Assembly (NCBI RefSeq): GCF_002584535.1
Contig: NZ_NUOT01000044.1
Coordinates: 184,330-248,329, forward strand
Direction of reading: 5' to 3'
Source: Bacillus cereus
GTDB lineage: Bacteria > Bacillota > Bacilli > Bacillales > Bacillaceae_G
DNA: 64,000 bases
Position numbers and translations under genes: made by a program. Below, piece after piece: positions 1 through 8,972 of this stretch; position 1 is the stretch's first letter; each line of letters starts with the position of its first letter. The notes beneath the pieces are model-generated. The model had not been told where the DNA came from, did no database searches, and saw nothing but the letters and a program-made list of their open reading frames with translations.

Positions 1-1563
1 ATACCATGTGAAACGAAGATGTCGCCATCTTTACTAACACTTCAGACTGCAGAAGGTGATGTGAAGATTTGTTTTTCTCATTCTGATACAATTCGCTTTT
101 CTTCGGATCGATTGCATCTACGTTTTATTGGGATTACAAGTTCGTATGATTACTGTATTCCAAGCGAACAAGGTGGATGGGAAATTAATAGCTTTTCAAA
201 AGAAATGAGATTTCATTTATCTGCTATAGAAGGGGTTATGCATATGGATGCCCCGTTTGAGGAGCTTCGTTGTAAACATATTATTGTTGATATTTGTGCG
301 CAAGATGAAAAATCAGGGATTGATGTGGAACTAACAGAATATAAAACAGTATTACAGAAGCCGAAGGAGACGAAGACATTCACAGAGGCAGTAGATGCTA
401 CTGAGATGAATTTTGTAAATTGGTTACGCCATACATTGGCTGTCCCGAAAGACTTATTGAAAGGGAGAGAGTTAGCGGCTTATATTACATGGTCTTGTAT
501 GGTAGAAGCGGAAGGGTATTTGCCGCGAAAAGCGATGTATATGTCAAAAAACTGGATGACGAATATATGGAGCTGGGATCATTGTTTTAATGCGATGGCA
601 TTAGCGATGCATCAACCGACAGTGGCGTGGGATCAATTTATGATTTTCTTCGATAAGCAAGATGCGTGTGGTGTATTACCAGATTATATTAACGATAAAA
701 GTGGGCTGTGGAATTGTTGTAAACCACCTATTCATGGGTGGACGCTGAAATGGATGATGGAACATGCAGATTTTATAACAGAAGAGCATTTACAAGAAGT
801 GTATGAACCGTTATGCAAATGGACAGATTGGTGGTTTACATATCGAGATGATGATGGGGATGGGATTCCTCAATATAATCATGGGAATGATAGTGGTTGG
901 GATAATAGTACGATTTTTCACCGCGGTGCTCCTATTGAGAGTCCAGACTTAAGCTCATTTCTTATTTTACAAATGGAAGTATTAGCGGAGGTTGCGGAGA
1001 AACTTGGGCTTGAGGAAGAGGCAAAGCAATGGGGAGAGCGAGCAAATACAACGCTTAATCGTATGATTCAACATTGTTGGAGAGAAAACCGTTTTATTGC
1101 CCCGCAATCTGGGAATCATTCATATGAAGTATCAGATAGTCTCGTGTTATATATCCCCCTCATTTTAGGAAAAAGGTTACCTAAAGAAATTATTGAAAGC
1201 TTACTTACAGAATTGAAAAAAGAAAATCACTTTTTGACAAAACATGGATTTGCTACAGAGAGTATAAGAAGTCCCTATTATCGAGATGATGGATATTGGC
1301 GCGGACCAATTTGGGCACCGACAACATTTATTATGACTGAGGCTTTACAAGCAGTTGATCAAAATGAGTTTGCGAAGGATATTGCCTCTCGTTTTTGTAT
1401 GATGGCAAATAAAAGTGGGATGGCTGAAAATTTTCATGCACAAACCGGGCAAGGATTGCGTGATTTAGCGTTTACATGGACTTCTAGTGTGTTCCTTATT
1501 TTAGCAAATAAGTATTTGTTAACACGAAAAGAAAGTATGCTTCATCAAAAAGCGACAAGATGA
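1..1563 (+). CDS. Trehalase-like (alpha/alpha)6 glycoside hydrolase, 5' end outside window
   Basis: The frame is open from base 1 through the first ATG at 19, so the gene almost certainly begins upstream and this is a C-terminal fragment of 520 codons. Motifs such as WSWDHCFN (about residue 195), GNDSGWDNS (about 295) and DDGYWRGPIWAPT (about 435) fit the clan GH-G / MGH1-like fold shared by trehalases, GH63 glucosidases and some glycogen-debranching-like enzymes. The Asp in GNDSGWD is the likely catalytic acid by family analogy. There is no signal peptide in the visible part, but the N-terminus is missing. The substrate cannot be fixed from sequence. The gene converges on the pspC-like gene and shares a terminator hairpin with it. 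Confidence 0.75.
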   Translation: MPCETKMSPSLLTLQTAEGDVKICFSHSDTIRFSSDRLHLRFIGITSSYDYCIPSEQGGWEINSFSKEMRFHLSAIEGVMHMDAPFEELRCKHIIVDICAQDEKSGIDVELTEYKTVLQKPKETKTFTEAVDATEMNFVNWLRHTLAVPKDLLKGRELAAYITWSCMVEAEGYLPRKAMYMSKNWMTNIWSWDHCFNAMALAMHQPTVAWDQFMIFFDKQDACGVLPDYINDKSGLWNCCKPPIHGWTLKWMMEHADFITEEHLQEVYEPLCKWTDWWFTYRDDDGDGIPQYNHGNDSGWDNSTIFHRGAPIESPDLSSFLILQMEVLAEVAEKLGLEEEAKQWGERANTTLNRMIQHCWRENRFIAPQSGNHSYEVSDSLVLYIPLILGKRLPKEIIESLLTELKKENHFLTKHGFATESIRSPYYRDDGYWRGPIWAPTTFIMTEALQAVDQNEFAKDIASRFCMMANKSGMAENFHAQTGQGLRDLAFTWTSSVFLILANKYLLTRKESMLHQKATR

Positions 1564-1565
1564 AA

Positions 1566-1598
1566 GAAAGGCACCGAATTGGGCACCGGTGCCTTTTA
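1566..1598. terminator. Bidirectional terminator between glycosidase and pspC-like gene
   Basis: AAAGGCACCG (1567-1576) pairs with CGGTGCCTTT (1587-1596). T residues follow on the plus strand, and the hairpin overlaps the stop codon of the minus-strand gene, so one stem serves two convergent genes. Confidence 0.65.
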
Positions 1599-1781
1599 GT
1601 AAGAACGTGGCATAAGCAATAAACAAACAAGGTAAGCTAAAAAACCTGTACCGAAGCATAGAATCGCAATCACCCAAAGTATGCGAATCATACTAGCGCT
1701 TATATCGAAATATTCTCCTAAACCACCGCATACACCAAATAACATTTTATCAGTTTCAGATCTACGTAACTTTTTTTCCAT
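1596..1781 (-). CDS. PspC-domain small membrane protein
   Basis: This 61-residue protein consists almost entirely of a PspC domain: LRRSETDKMLFGVCGGLGEYF followed by one or two hydrophobic segments (LWVIAILCFGTGFLAYLVCLLL). PspC-family proteins sit in the cytoplasmic membrane and are often part of envelope-stress responses. The ATG at 1781 was chosen because AAGGAGAGGA lies 7 nt upstream; a longer frame starting at 1811 has no better ribosome-binding site. About 130 bp upstream of the start is a perfect TNACA-N4-TGTAA palindrome (1908-1921), so Bce-type two-component control is a reasonable guess. Function beyond the domain is not known. Confidence 0.8.
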   Translation of the reverse strand: MEKKLRRSETDKMLFGVCGGLGEYFDISASMIRILWVIAILCFGTGFLAYLVCLLLMPRSY

Positions 1782-1907
1782 TATAAAATCCTCTCCTTTT
1801 TTAATCACCATGTTATTTGTTATGCAATGATGATTCTTTATACTTTTATCTTACATGGAAAAGAATATGGAAACTATCGAATTATATTACATTTTTATGG
1901 TGGGAGA

Positions 1908-1921
1908 TTACATTTTTGTAA
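1908..1921 (-). promoter_or_regulatory. Candidate BceR-type operator upstream of pspC-like gene
   Basis: TTACATTTTTGTAA matches TNACA-N4-TGTAA, the main binding motif described for BceR-like response regulators. Read towards the pspC-like gene, a second TGTAA half-site follows 21 nt further on. A GATAAA or TATAAA -10-like box lies about 57-66 bp downstream (near 1840-1850). The motif match is seen directly; regulation is inferred. Confidence 0.45.
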
Positions 1922-1935
1922 GGCATTTTTGATGG

Positions 1936-1985
1936 TTATGCACCTAAAAGAAAGGGGGAAAACAAACCTCTATTTAGGTGCATAA
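1936..1985 (-). terminator. Hairpin just downstream of kimA
   Basis: A 13-bp inverted repeat, TTATGCACCTAAA (1936-1948) and TTTAGGTGCATAA (1973-1985), with a 24-nt loop starts right after the kimA stop codon. No strong T-run follows on the minus strand, so it may be a 3'-stabilising stem rather than an efficient terminator. Confidence 0.4.
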
Positions 1986-1990
1986 TGTTC

Positions 1991-3814
1991 TTATTTTCGA
2001 AATCGATAAGGAACAGTCGTGACAATGACGTTTTTCTTATATAGAAGGTAGACACGTAGTAATACGCTCGATTGGTTGTGTAAAACGTTATGCCAGTTCT
2101 TTTTGGTAATGAACTGCGGAATTAAAACAGTAACAAAACGGTTGTTCTCTAGTGCTTTATGTTGAATAATCGTAATTAATTTTGCGATAGGTCGCATTAA
2201 GCTTCGGTAAGATGAGACAAATGTAACGAGACGAATGTTCGGTTGCCATTCTTTCCATTTTTCCTGCATACGTAGTTCACTCTCTTTATCAAAAGCTACA
2301 TATACAGCGATAACTTGATCGCTAATGGTTTCTGCGTAATTGATGGATTGTTCGACTACTTTTGTAATGCCGGCGACGGGAACAATTACGACATTACCAG
2401 TTACTTTTTCAGGAATTTTATTGAAATTGACACGCAACTGTTCACCTACTGCAACATAGTGATTGTGGATACGATGAAAGATGAAAACAATGATAGGTAG
2501 AAAGATAAGAATGGACCATACTTGTGCAAATTTTGTAATAAAGAAAATGAGAAGAACAGTTAATGAAATAAGAGCGCCTAATAAGTTTGTAAGTAATTTA
2601 GGTAGCCATCCTTGTGGCTTTTCTCGTAACCATTTTATAATCATACCTGTTTGTGACAATGTAAAAGGAATGAAAACACCTACTGCATATAGCGGAATTA
2701 ATTGTTCGGTTTTACCCTGAAAGGCCAGAATTAGCAAGATGGAACCGATGCCTAGTGTAATAATTCCATTTGAATACCCTAAACGATCTCCGCGCATTAA
2801 ATACATACGCGGCATATATTTATCTGATGCTAAATTAAATGCTAATAATGGAAATGCTGAAAAACCTGTGTTTGCAGCTAGTACTAAAATAAGCGCAGTT
2901 GTTCCTTGAATAAAGTAGTATACAAAATTCCTTCCAAATATATTTGAAGCAATTTGGGACACGACAGTTTCATTATGTTTTGGGGCAATTCCATACCAAT
3001 AGGCTAAAAATGTGATACCCGTAAATAAAATAGCAAGAATTGTTCCCATAATGACTAATGTTTTTGCTGCATTTTTCGCAGCAGGTTCTTTGAAATTTGG
3101 AATCGCATTGGAAATTGCTTCTACCCCTGTTAAAGCGGAACAGCCCGATGAAAATGCCTTTAATAATAAGAAGAGTGTGATGCCAGGCACGACAGTTCCG
3201 ATTGGCGTATGTAAATTAGCGGGTGCTTGACCGGAAGTGATCTTAAATACACCAACAATAATTAAAACAACAAGTGCGAAAGCGAAGAGATAGACAGGAT
3301 AAGCTAGAATCGATGCTGACTCCGTTACGCCCCGCAAGTTCAAAATTGTAATAAATAAAACGAGTATGACTGCGATTGGAACTGTGTATGTGTGCAAAGT
3401 CGGAAAAGCTGATGTAATAGCATCGGTTCCAGCTGAAACACTTACAGCTACAGTAAGGATATAATCAACAAGTAGCGATCCTCCTGCAATAAGTCCAGCA
3501 TTTGTACCTAAATTTTTTTTAGAAACAACATAAGCACCTCCGCCGTGCGGATAAGAAAAAATGATTTGTCGGTATGATAAAATGAGCGCTGTTAATAAGA
3601 TTAAAACGCCAACTGCGATTGGAATGGAATACCAAAAGGCGATTGCTCCAAATGCAGCAAGAACAATTAAAATTTGTTCTGTTCCGTAAGCAACAGAAGA
3701 AAGTGCATCCGAAGAAAGGATTGCGAGTGCTTTTAGTTTATTTAATTTTTGTTCTCCTAGCGCTGTTGATTTAAGCGGTCTACCGATTAAAAATCGTTTG
3801 AAATTCGAAAACAT
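1991..3814 (-). CDS. kimA: KimA-type high-affinity potassium transporter (APC superfamily)
   Basis: The product is 607 residues, the same length as B. subtilis KimA (YdaO), and opens with the family signature FKRFLIGRPLKST and LAILSSDALSSVAYG. About 12 transmembrane segments fill residues 30-450. The cytoplasmic tail (about 460-607, with GNVVIVPVAGITK) resembles the USP-like domain that binds cyclic di-AMP in KimA. The family is a proton-coupled K+ importer; annotation pipelines often call it an amino-acid permease. The start at 3814 has GGTGGT upstream; a longer frame to 3967 has no coding support. The ydaO (cyclic di-AMP) riboswitch found before the B. subtilis gene is not recognisable in the 300 bp upstream here. 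Confidence 0.85.
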   Translation of the reverse strand: MFSNFKRFLIGRPLKSTALGEQKLNKLKALAILSSDALSSVAYGTEQILIVLAAFGAIAFWYSIPIAVGVLILLTALILSYRQIIFSYPHGGGAYVVSKKNLGTNAGLIAGGSLLVDYILTVAVSVSAGTDAITSAFPTLHTYTVPIAVILVLFITILNLRGVTESASILAYPVYLFAFALVVLIIVGVFKITSGQAPANLHTPIGTVVPGITLFLLLKAFSSGCSALTGVEAISNAIPNFKEPAAKNAAKTLVIMGTILAILFTGITFLAYWYGIAPKHNETVVSQIASNIFGRNFVYYFIQGTTALILVLAANTGFSAFPLLAFNLASDKYMPRMYLMRGDRLGYSNGIITLGIGSILLILAFQGKTEQLIPLYAVGVFIPFTLSQTGMIIKWLREKPQGWLPKLLTNLLGALISLTVLLIFFITKFAQVWSILIFLPIIVFIFHRIHNHYVAVGEQLRVNFNKIPEKVTGNVVIVPVAGITKVVEQSINYAETISDQVIAVYVAFDKESELRMQEKWKEWQPNIRLVTFVSSYRSLMRPIAKLITIIQHKALENNRFVTVLIPQFITKKNWHNVLHNQSSVLLRVYLLYKKNVIVTTVPYRFRK

Positions 3815-3997
3815 AATGACACCACCAATACATAAAATTTTGCGTACAAAGCAGATTGCTATAAATACATACATCTCTATTAGGTAGTATTGGCGCCTTT
3901 TCGATGAATCTTTCTGAAAAGAAAGAGGTAATAAATGGAGTGAAGTAATTTGGGGAGAGAACGGCAATTATATTTCAAATGGATTAAGAAGAAAATC

Positions 3998-4035
3998 CAA
4001 ACAACATAGTGGAATCCTATGTCGTTTTATTTTTT
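3998..4035 (+). terminator. Orphan terminator-like hairpin upstream of kimA
   Basis: ACAACATAG and CTATGTCGT form a 9-position stem with one mismatch, followed on the plus strand by a T-rich run (TTTTATTTTTTT). There is no plus-strand gene to its left. On the minus strand it lies between the 40-residue ORF and kimA, where its T-run is weaker. Confidence 0.45.
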
Positions 4036-4111
4036 TCAGCTGAAGAATTTTTGGAATGAGGAGAGGAAGAAAAAATACGAATAGGAGTATGCAATCTTCC
4101 GTTATTATTCT

Positions 4112-4234
4112 TTATTTTAATTCTAAAACTGATTTCATTATATGGAAAATACTAAAACCTTGTAGTATATCCATTGAAATGGCAACCCCTATTGTGGATA
4201 GTGACAAAATTATAGAGATTAACATAAGTTTCAT
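4112..4234 (-). CDS. Possible 40-residue membrane peptide
   Basis: The translation has a short basic start followed by a hydrophobic stretch (MLISIILSLSTIGVAISM) and a polar tail ending VLELK, the layout of a single-pass small membrane protein. The start ATG is preceded by a modest GGTGAT. A perfect 12-bp inverted repeat lies just upstream of that start. Its design resembles the 33-residue peptide at 15011-15112 (hydrophobic helix, then a tail rich in V, L and K). No family was recognised, and it could be spurious; the layout and the hairpin are the only support. Confidence 0.4.
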   Translation of the reverse strand: MKLMLISIILSLSTIGVAISMDILQGFSIFHIMKSVLELK

Positions 4235-4245
4235 GTCATCACCAT

Positions 4246-4278
4246 AGTATCCATTTATCTTTTGAATAAATGGATACT
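4246..4278 (-). promoter_or_regulatory. Perfect 12-bp inverted repeat upstream of the small ORF
   Basis: AGTATCCATTTA (4246-4257) and TAAATGGATACT (4267-4278) are perfect complements with a 9-nt loop. No T-run follows on either strand, so this is not a classical terminator. It ends about 11 nt before the ATG of the 40-residue ORF and could limit ribosome access, or be a protein-binding dyad. Confidence 0.4.
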
Positions 4279-4437
4279 TGTTCTATTGAGTAAGTGGCGA
4301 CAAATTAATTAAGAAATGAATAGTTATATGTAAGCGCATTTATGTTGTTTGATTTTTATAGAAGCTACTTTTTATAGCATGTGATTGAATTACATACAGA
4401 ATGTAAATAACATATGCAAATTAGCCCATTTTCATTC

Positions 4438-4465
4438 ACCACCTGCACATTTCGTTCATACAATA
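4438..4465 (+). promoter_or_regulatory. Sigma-K promoter of gerE
   Basis: AC at 4438-4439, a 17-nt spacer, then CATACAATA at 4457-4465 fits the sigma-K consensus AC-N16/17-CATANNNTA. gerE is a known sigma-K-dependent gene, so context supports the call. Confidence 0.65.
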
Positions 4466-4536
4466 TCTTGACTAAATAAACACCCACCCAACTTACAAAC
4501 GTACAGCTCTGGCTTAAGCAAGGAGGGTTATACCAG

Positions 4537-4761
4537 TTGAAGGAAAAAGCATATCAATCTAAACCGTTACTCACAAAAAGAGAGAGAGAAGTATTTGAAT
4601 TACTAGTTCAAGATAAAACAACGAAAGAAATTGCAAGTGAACTTTTTATTAGCGAAAAGACCGTACGCAACCATATATCAAATGCAATGCAAAAGCTAGG
4701 GGTTAAAGGACGTTCGCAAGCGGTTGTTGAGCTTCTTCGTATGGGAGAACTCGAATTATAA
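4537..4761 (+). CDS. gerE: Spore coat gene regulator GerE
   Basis: The product is 74 residues, identical in length and nearly identical in sequence to B. subtilis GerE. It is a stand-alone LuxR-type helix-turn-helix ([12 protein letters not shown], then [17 protein letters not shown]) with no receiver domain. GerE acts late in the mother cell as activator or repressor of coat genes and of the sigma-K gene. The start is TTG at 4537 with AAGGAGGG ending about 9 nt upstream. A sigma-K promoter lies about 70 bp upstream and a strong terminator follows directly, so it is monocistronic. Confidence 0.97.
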   Translation: MKEKAYQSKPLLTKREREVFELLVQDKTTKEIASELFISEKTVRNHISNAMQKLGVKGRSQAVVELLRMGELEL

Positions 4762-4768
4762 CAGGTGA

Positions 4769-4801
4769 AGCCGACTTTTTATAAAAGGTCGGCTATTTTT
4801 C
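4769..4801 (+). terminator. Terminator of gerE
   Basis: AGCCGAC...GTCGGCT stem extended by T/A pairs (AGCCGACTTTTT / AAAAGGTCGGCT), followed by ATTTTT. Confidence 0.85.
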
Positions 4802-4967
4802 TGTCTTGCAAATTGTGAAGAAAAGGAGCAAAATAAAAAAGTCCCTGGTCTATACAGGTACATATTAGAAATCTATTAAAAAGCTACTTTAGTTTTATCA
4901 GATCTAAGGTATGTGATATATAATGATATGTAAAAAAATAAGGTAATGAATAAGAAAACGGGTGATT

Positions 4968-5765
4968 ATGTTGAATAGAGCGATTGGTGTCATTGATTCG
5001 GGAGTCGGAGGATTAACAGTAGCGAAAGAATTAATTCGCCAGCTACCAAAAGAGCGTATTATATATTTAGGAGATACAGCACGTTGCCCGTATGGTCCGC
5101 GTTCTCGTGAGGAAGTGCGTCAATTCACATGGGAAATGACGGAGCATTTATTGGCCATGGATATTAAGATGTTAGTTATTGCTTGTAATACGGCAACTGC
5201 GGTTGTGTTAGAAGAGATGCAAAAGCAATTACCAATCCCGGTAGTGGGTGTAATTCACCCGGGTTCGCGTACGGCTTTAAAAGTGACCAATACGTACCAT
5301 GTTGGTATCATTGGAACAATTGGAACGGTAAAAAGTGGGGCGTATGAAGAGGCTCTGAAGTCTATTAATAACCGTGTTATGGTAGACAGTTTAGCGTGTC
5401 CGCCGTTTGTTGAACTTGTAGAAAGTGGAAACTTTGAGAGTGAGATGGCTTATGAGGTTGTGAGAGAAACGTTGCAACCGCTGAAAGCTACTGAAATCGA
5501 TACGCTGATTTTAGGGTGCACACATTATCCAATTCTAGGTCCGGTTATTAAGCAGGTAATGGGAGATAAGGTGCAGCTAATTAGTTCTGGAGATGAAACA
5601 GCTCGTGAAGTGAGTACGATTTTGTATCATAGTAAGATGTTAAATGAAGGGGAAGAACAAAGCGATCATCTCTTCTTGACAACAGGGAAAATAGATTTAT
5701 TTAAAGAAATTGCATCTAAATGGTTTGGGCAACCGATTGAAAATGTAAAGCATATTAATTTGTAA
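4968..5765 (+). CDS. racE: Glutamate racemase
   Basis: This enzyme interconverts L- and D-glutamate, giving D-Glu for peptidoglycan (and poly-gamma-glutamate where made). The length of 265 residues is normal for MurI/RacE. Both catalytic cysteines are present in family motifs: ACNTATAV (about residue 73) and LGCTHYPIL (about 184). The N-terminal [12 protein letters not shown] holds the substrate-binding Asp-Ser. Possible starts are GTG 4962, ATG 4968 and TTG 4971. ATG 4968 is used; the TTG has better spacing (about 6 nt) from GGGTG, so the true start may be one codon later. It sits next to gerE and gerM, as in B. subtilis. Confidence 0.95.
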   Translation: MLNRAIGVIDSGVGGLTVAKELIRQLPKERIIYLGDTARCPYGPRSREEVRQFTWEMTEHLLAMDIKMLVIACNTATAVVLEEMQKQLPIPVVGVIHPGSRTALKVTNTYHVGIIGTIGTVKSGAYEEALKSINNRVMVDSLACPPFVELVESGNFESEMAYEVVRETLQPLKATEIDTLILGCTHYPILGPVIKQVMGDKVQLISSGDETAREVSTILYHSKMLNEGEEQSDHLFLTTGKIDLFKEIASKWFGQPIENVKHINL

Positions 5766-5790
5766 CCAAATTAATAGTATATTCATAAAA

Positions 5791-5818
5791 AAACTTCTGA
5801 GAAATCAGGGGTTTTTTT
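5791..5818 (+). terminator. Terminator of racE
   Basis: AAACTTCTGA, GAAA loop, TCAGGGGTTT, then TTTTTT. Confidence 0.85.
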
Positions 5819-5916
5819 ATTTAATAAATTGTAAGATAGGTTGTCATTGCTTGTTCTAAAATGATAAAAAGATCGTATACATAATAGTACAAACTTAGAT
5901 TTTAGGGGGAAATGGT

Positions 5917-6963
5917 ATGCCTAAATCCACTTTTAAATGGCTTGTTTGTGTTACGGTAAGCGCTGTTTTACTAACGGGTTGCGGTTTGTTAAATCAGGAG
6001 AAAGAAACAGAGCAAATTGATCCGCCGAAAAAAGTCACGTATACAGATGGTGAGAAGAAAGACAGTGCAAAGAAAGAAAAGCAGGGACAAACGATACAAA
6101 GAGAGTTATACCTTGTTGATAAAAATGGATATGTTGTACCGCAAACAATAGCAATGCCTGTTCCGAAAGAAAATGAAGTTGTGAAACAAACATTAGAATA
6201 TCTTGTGAAGGATGGGCCGGTAACAAATCTGCTTCCAAATGGATTTCGAGCTGTTCTTCCAGCGAATACAACTTTGTCAGTTGATGTGAAGAAAGATGGC
6301 ACGGCGGTTGTTGATTTCTCAAAAGAAATGAAAAGCTATAAAAAGGAAGAAGAGCGCCAAATTATTGAATCTGTAGCATGGACATTGACGCAATTTAAGA
6401 ACATTAAGCAAGTCAAATTTCAAATTAATGGTGAAAAATTAGCAAAGATGCCTGTCGGAGGTACACCGCTTGGGGAAAGTGTGAGCCGTGCTGATGGTAT
6501 TAACTTTGATGATGAGCAAGTGGCAGATGTTACGAATACGAAGTCAGTTACACTTTATTTCTTGGCGCAAAATAATAAAAAACAGTATTACGTGCCGGTA
6601 ACACGCCGCGTGGCAGAAGGAAAGGGAAATGAGATTGCAACAGTTGTGAATGAGCTTGTAAAAGGGCCATCGGGTTCATCTTTACTTAATGATTTTAATG
6701 CTGATGTAAAGCTCGTTAGTGAACCGAAATTGCAGGATGGAAAAGTTACATTGAATTTCAATGAAAATATATATGCTAATAAAGGGAAAAGTGTGATTTC
6801 AAATTATGTACTGCAATCGCTCGTTTTATCTTTGACAGAAAAGCAGGATGTAAAAAATGTTTCTGTCGAAGTAAATGGAAAAGCAAATCTTGTTACTGAG
6901 AAAGGTGAGAAACTAACAAAACCTGTTAATCGTCCGCAAAACGTGAATACAGGTAGTTTTTAA
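5917..6963 (+). CDS. gerM: Spore germination lipoprotein GerM
   Basis: A 348-residue lipoprotein with signal peptide and lipobox LLTGC (Cys22), so it is exported and lipid-anchored. Two GerMN domains follow, at about residues 75-200 and 215-335; each contains the repeated scheme of a polar start, VVxxLVKGP or LVKDGP, and a VDFSKE or LNFNEN strand. In B. subtilis GerM is needed for both sporulation and germination and helps localise SpoIIIAG in the engulfed forespore. AGGGGG precedes the ATG by about 7 nt. Its position between racE and rph is conserved in Bacillus. Confidence 0.92.
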   Translation: MPKSTFKWLVCVTVSAVLLTGCGLLNQEKETEQIDPPKKVTYTDGEKKDSAKKEKQGQTIQRELYLVDKNGYVVPQTIAMPVPKENEVVKQTLEYLVKDGPVTNLLPNGFRAVLPANTTLSVDVKKDGTAVVDFSKEMKSYKKEEERQIIESVAWTLTQFKNIKQVKFQINGEKLAKMPVGGTPLGESVSRADGINFDDEQVADVTNTKSVTLYFLAQNNKKQYYVPVTRRVAEGKGNEIATVVNELVKGPSGSSLLNDFNADVKLVSEPKLQDGKVTLNFNENIYANKGKSVISNYVLQSLVLSLTEKQDVKNVSVEVNGKANLVTEKGEKLTKPVNRPQNVNTGSF

Positions 6964-7092
6964 TCATAAATAATTTGATATACTTATATAAGAAAGGGGA
7001 ATTTCTTTTTGAGTTCCTCTTCTTATTGTTATACATATCAGAATTTGAAAATGGGCTATACTAACAGGTAGCAGTTACTAGGGGGTTATTTT

Positions 7093-7830
7093 ATGCGAGT
7101 AGATGGTAGACAAGCGGCAGAACTACGCCGTATACATCTTTATACAAATTATTTAAAGCATCCAGAAGGATCTGTACTCATTGAAGTTGGAGATACGAAG
7201 GTGATTTGTTCGGCAACGATTGAAGAACGTGTACCGCCATTTATGAGAGGCGAAGGAAAAGGATGGGTAACGGCGGAATACGCGATGATTCCGCGTGCAA
7301 CAGAACAACGTACAATTCGTGAGTCTAGTAAAGGGAAAGTAACTGGTCGCACAATGGAAATTCAACGTTTAATTGGACGAGCATTACGTGCGGTTGTTGA
7401 TTTGGAAGCACTTGGGGAAAGAACAGTTTGGATTGACTGTGATGTAATTCAAGCAGATGGCGGAACAAGAACTGCGTCTATTACGGGTGCTTATGTTGCG
7501 ATGGTATTAGCATTTGAAAAGTTATTACAAGCAGAGAAAGTATCTAAAATTCCAGTAAAAGACTATTTAGCTGCAACATCTGTAGGAATTGTTGAAGGCC
7601 AGGGTGTAGTCTTAGATTTAAACTATGCCGAAGATTCTAAAGCTGATGTTGATATGAACGTCATTATGACAGGAAAAGGTCAGTTTGTTGAAGTACAAGG
7701 AACTGGAGAAGAAGCGACATTTAGCCGTGCGGAATTAAATGAATTACTTGATGCAGCAGAAAACGGGATTTTACAACTCGTTGAAAAACAAAAAGAAGCA
7801 TTAGGCGACATCGTATCTTACATAGAATAG
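7093..7830 (+). CDS. rph: Ribonuclease PH
   Basis: A 245-residue phosphorolytic 3'-5' exoribonuclease that trims tRNA 3' extensions. Recognisable family blocks are MRVDGR at the start, [16 protein letters not shown] (about residues 75-92), [17 protein letters not shown], and the phosphate-site region [19 protein letters not shown] (about 118-136). AGGGGG precedes the ATG. The gene is 10 nt upstream of the NTP pyrophosphatase, with which it forms a tight operon together with the phosphodiesterase that follows. Confidence 0.97.
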   Translation: MRVDGRQAAELRRIHLYTNYLKHPEGSVLIEVGDTKVICSATIEERVPPFMRGEGKGWVTAEYAMIPRATEQRTIRESSKGKVTGRTMEIQRLIGRALRAVVDLEALGERTVWIDCDVIQADGGTRTASITGAYVAMVLAFEKLLQAEKVSKIPVKDYLAATSVGIVEGQGVVLDLNYAEDSKADVDMNVIMTGKGQFVEVQGTGEEATFSRAELNELLDAAENGILQLVEKQKEALGDIVSYIE

Positions 7831-7840
7831 AGGTGGACAA

Positions 7841-8452
7841 ATGAAACAAGTTGTTGTAGCAACGAAAAACATGGGGAAAGTACGTGAATTTGCCGAGTTA
7901 TTTGAGAGATTTGATTTAGAAGTAAAATCTCTTCATGACTTTCCTCACATCGAAGAAGTCGAAGAAACTGGTGAAACATTTGAAGAAAATGCAATTTTGA
8001 AAGCGGATAGTTTATGTAAGCAGTTAAATTCAATTGTCATTGCAGATGATTCTGGACTTATTATCGATGCGTTAAATGGAAAACCTGGTGTCCGATCTGC
8101 TCGTTATGCAGGTGAACCAAAAGATGATCAAGCGAATATTGATAAAGTTTTAACAGAATTAGAGGGTACTCCGGCGGAAAACTGTACAGCGCGTTTTTAT
8201 TGCGCGTTAGCGGTTGCTTTTCCAGAAGAGAATAAGAACCCGGTTATTGTAAATGGTACATGTGAAGGAAAGATTTTAAATCAACCTCGTGGTGAAAATG
8301 GTTTCGGATATGACCCAATCTTTTATGTAGAAGAATATAAAAAAGCTATGGCCGAGCTAACTTCAGATGAGAAAAATGAAATCAGTCACCGCGGGCGTGC
8401 TCTTCGTAAGTTAGAGGAGAAAATTCCAGCGTGGTTTTTAGAAGAAGAGTGA
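7841..8452 (+). CDS. rdgB: dITP/XTP (non-canonical purine NTP) pyrophosphatase
   Basis: A 203-residue HAM1/RdgB-family protein (YsnA in B. subtilis). It hydrolyses dITP, ITP and XTP to monophosphates and so keeps deaminated purines out of nucleic acids. The family motifs are the N-terminal [11 protein letters not shown] nucleotide-binding loop, ADDSGL (about residue 67) and [11 protein letters not shown] (about 147). AGAGGTGG lies upstream of the ATG. Spacing of 10 nt from rph and 13 nt to the next gene indicates one transcription unit. Confidence 0.95.
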   Translation: MKQVVVATKNMGKVREFAELFERFDLEVKSLHDFPHIEEVEETGETFEENAILKADSLCKQLNSIVIADDSGLIIDALNGKPGVRSARYAGEPKDDQANIDKVLTELEGTPAENCTARFYCALAVAFPEENKNPVIVNGTCEGKILNQPRGENGFGYDPIFYVEEYKKAMAELTSDEKNEISHRGRALRKLEEKIPAWFLEEE

Positions 8453-8465
8453 GGGAGAGAGACCG

Positions 8466-8972
8466 ATGAGAGCTTTAATTGTAAGCGATAGTCACGGTTC
8501 TACGAAAGAATTACAGCAATTAAAAGAAACATATGAGGGAAATGTAGATGTTATGATTCATTGTGGTGATTCAGAACTAACACCGGATCACCAGGATTTG
8601 CAAGGATTCCAAGTAGTAAAAGGAAATTGCGATTTCTATAATGGTTTTGAAGAAGAAATTATTATTGATGTAGATGGAATGCGCTTTTTGGTCACACATG
8701 GTCATCGGTATAATGTTAAAATGACTGTGCAAACACTTCTGTATCGTGCGAAAGAAGTGGAAGCGGATATAGTATGCTTTGGACATTCACATATGTTAGG
8801 TGCGGAATTTATTGATGATATTTTATTTATCAATCCTGGAAGCATTGTATTGCCGCGTTCCCGTAAAGAAAAAACATTTACTTTGTTAGAAGTAAATGAA
8901 AATAACATTGAAATTCGATTTGAAACATTAAATGGAAAAGTTGTTGCACATAAAACTTTTCAAAGAGGATAA
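8466..8972 (+). CDS. YfcE/YsnB-type metallophosphodiesterase
   Basis: A 168-residue calcineurin-like phosphoesterase, the equivalent of YsnB. Metal-site motifs can be seen in order: SDSHG (residues 7-11), HCGDSE (about 37), KGNCD (about 58), THGH (about 79) and GHSHM (about 103). Members of this group hydrolyse phosphodiesters in a metal-dependent way; the physiological substrate is unknown. It is the last gene of the rph operon. Its stop codon lies inside a perfect 16-bp hairpin. Confidence 0.88.
   Translation: MRALIVSDSHGSTKELQQLKETYEGNVDVMIHCGDSELTPDHQDLQGFQVVKGNCDFYNGFEEEIIIDVDGMRFLVTHGHRYNVKMTVQTLLYRAKEVEADIVCFGHSHMLGAEFIDDILFINPGSIVLPRSRKEKTFTLLEVNENNIEIRFETLNGKVVAHKTFQRG

Noticed and set aside
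5842-5885. Sigma-E/K-like elements before gerM
   Set aside because: GTCATT and CGTATACATAAT are visible but separated by about 25 nt, too far for any known sporulation sigma factor.
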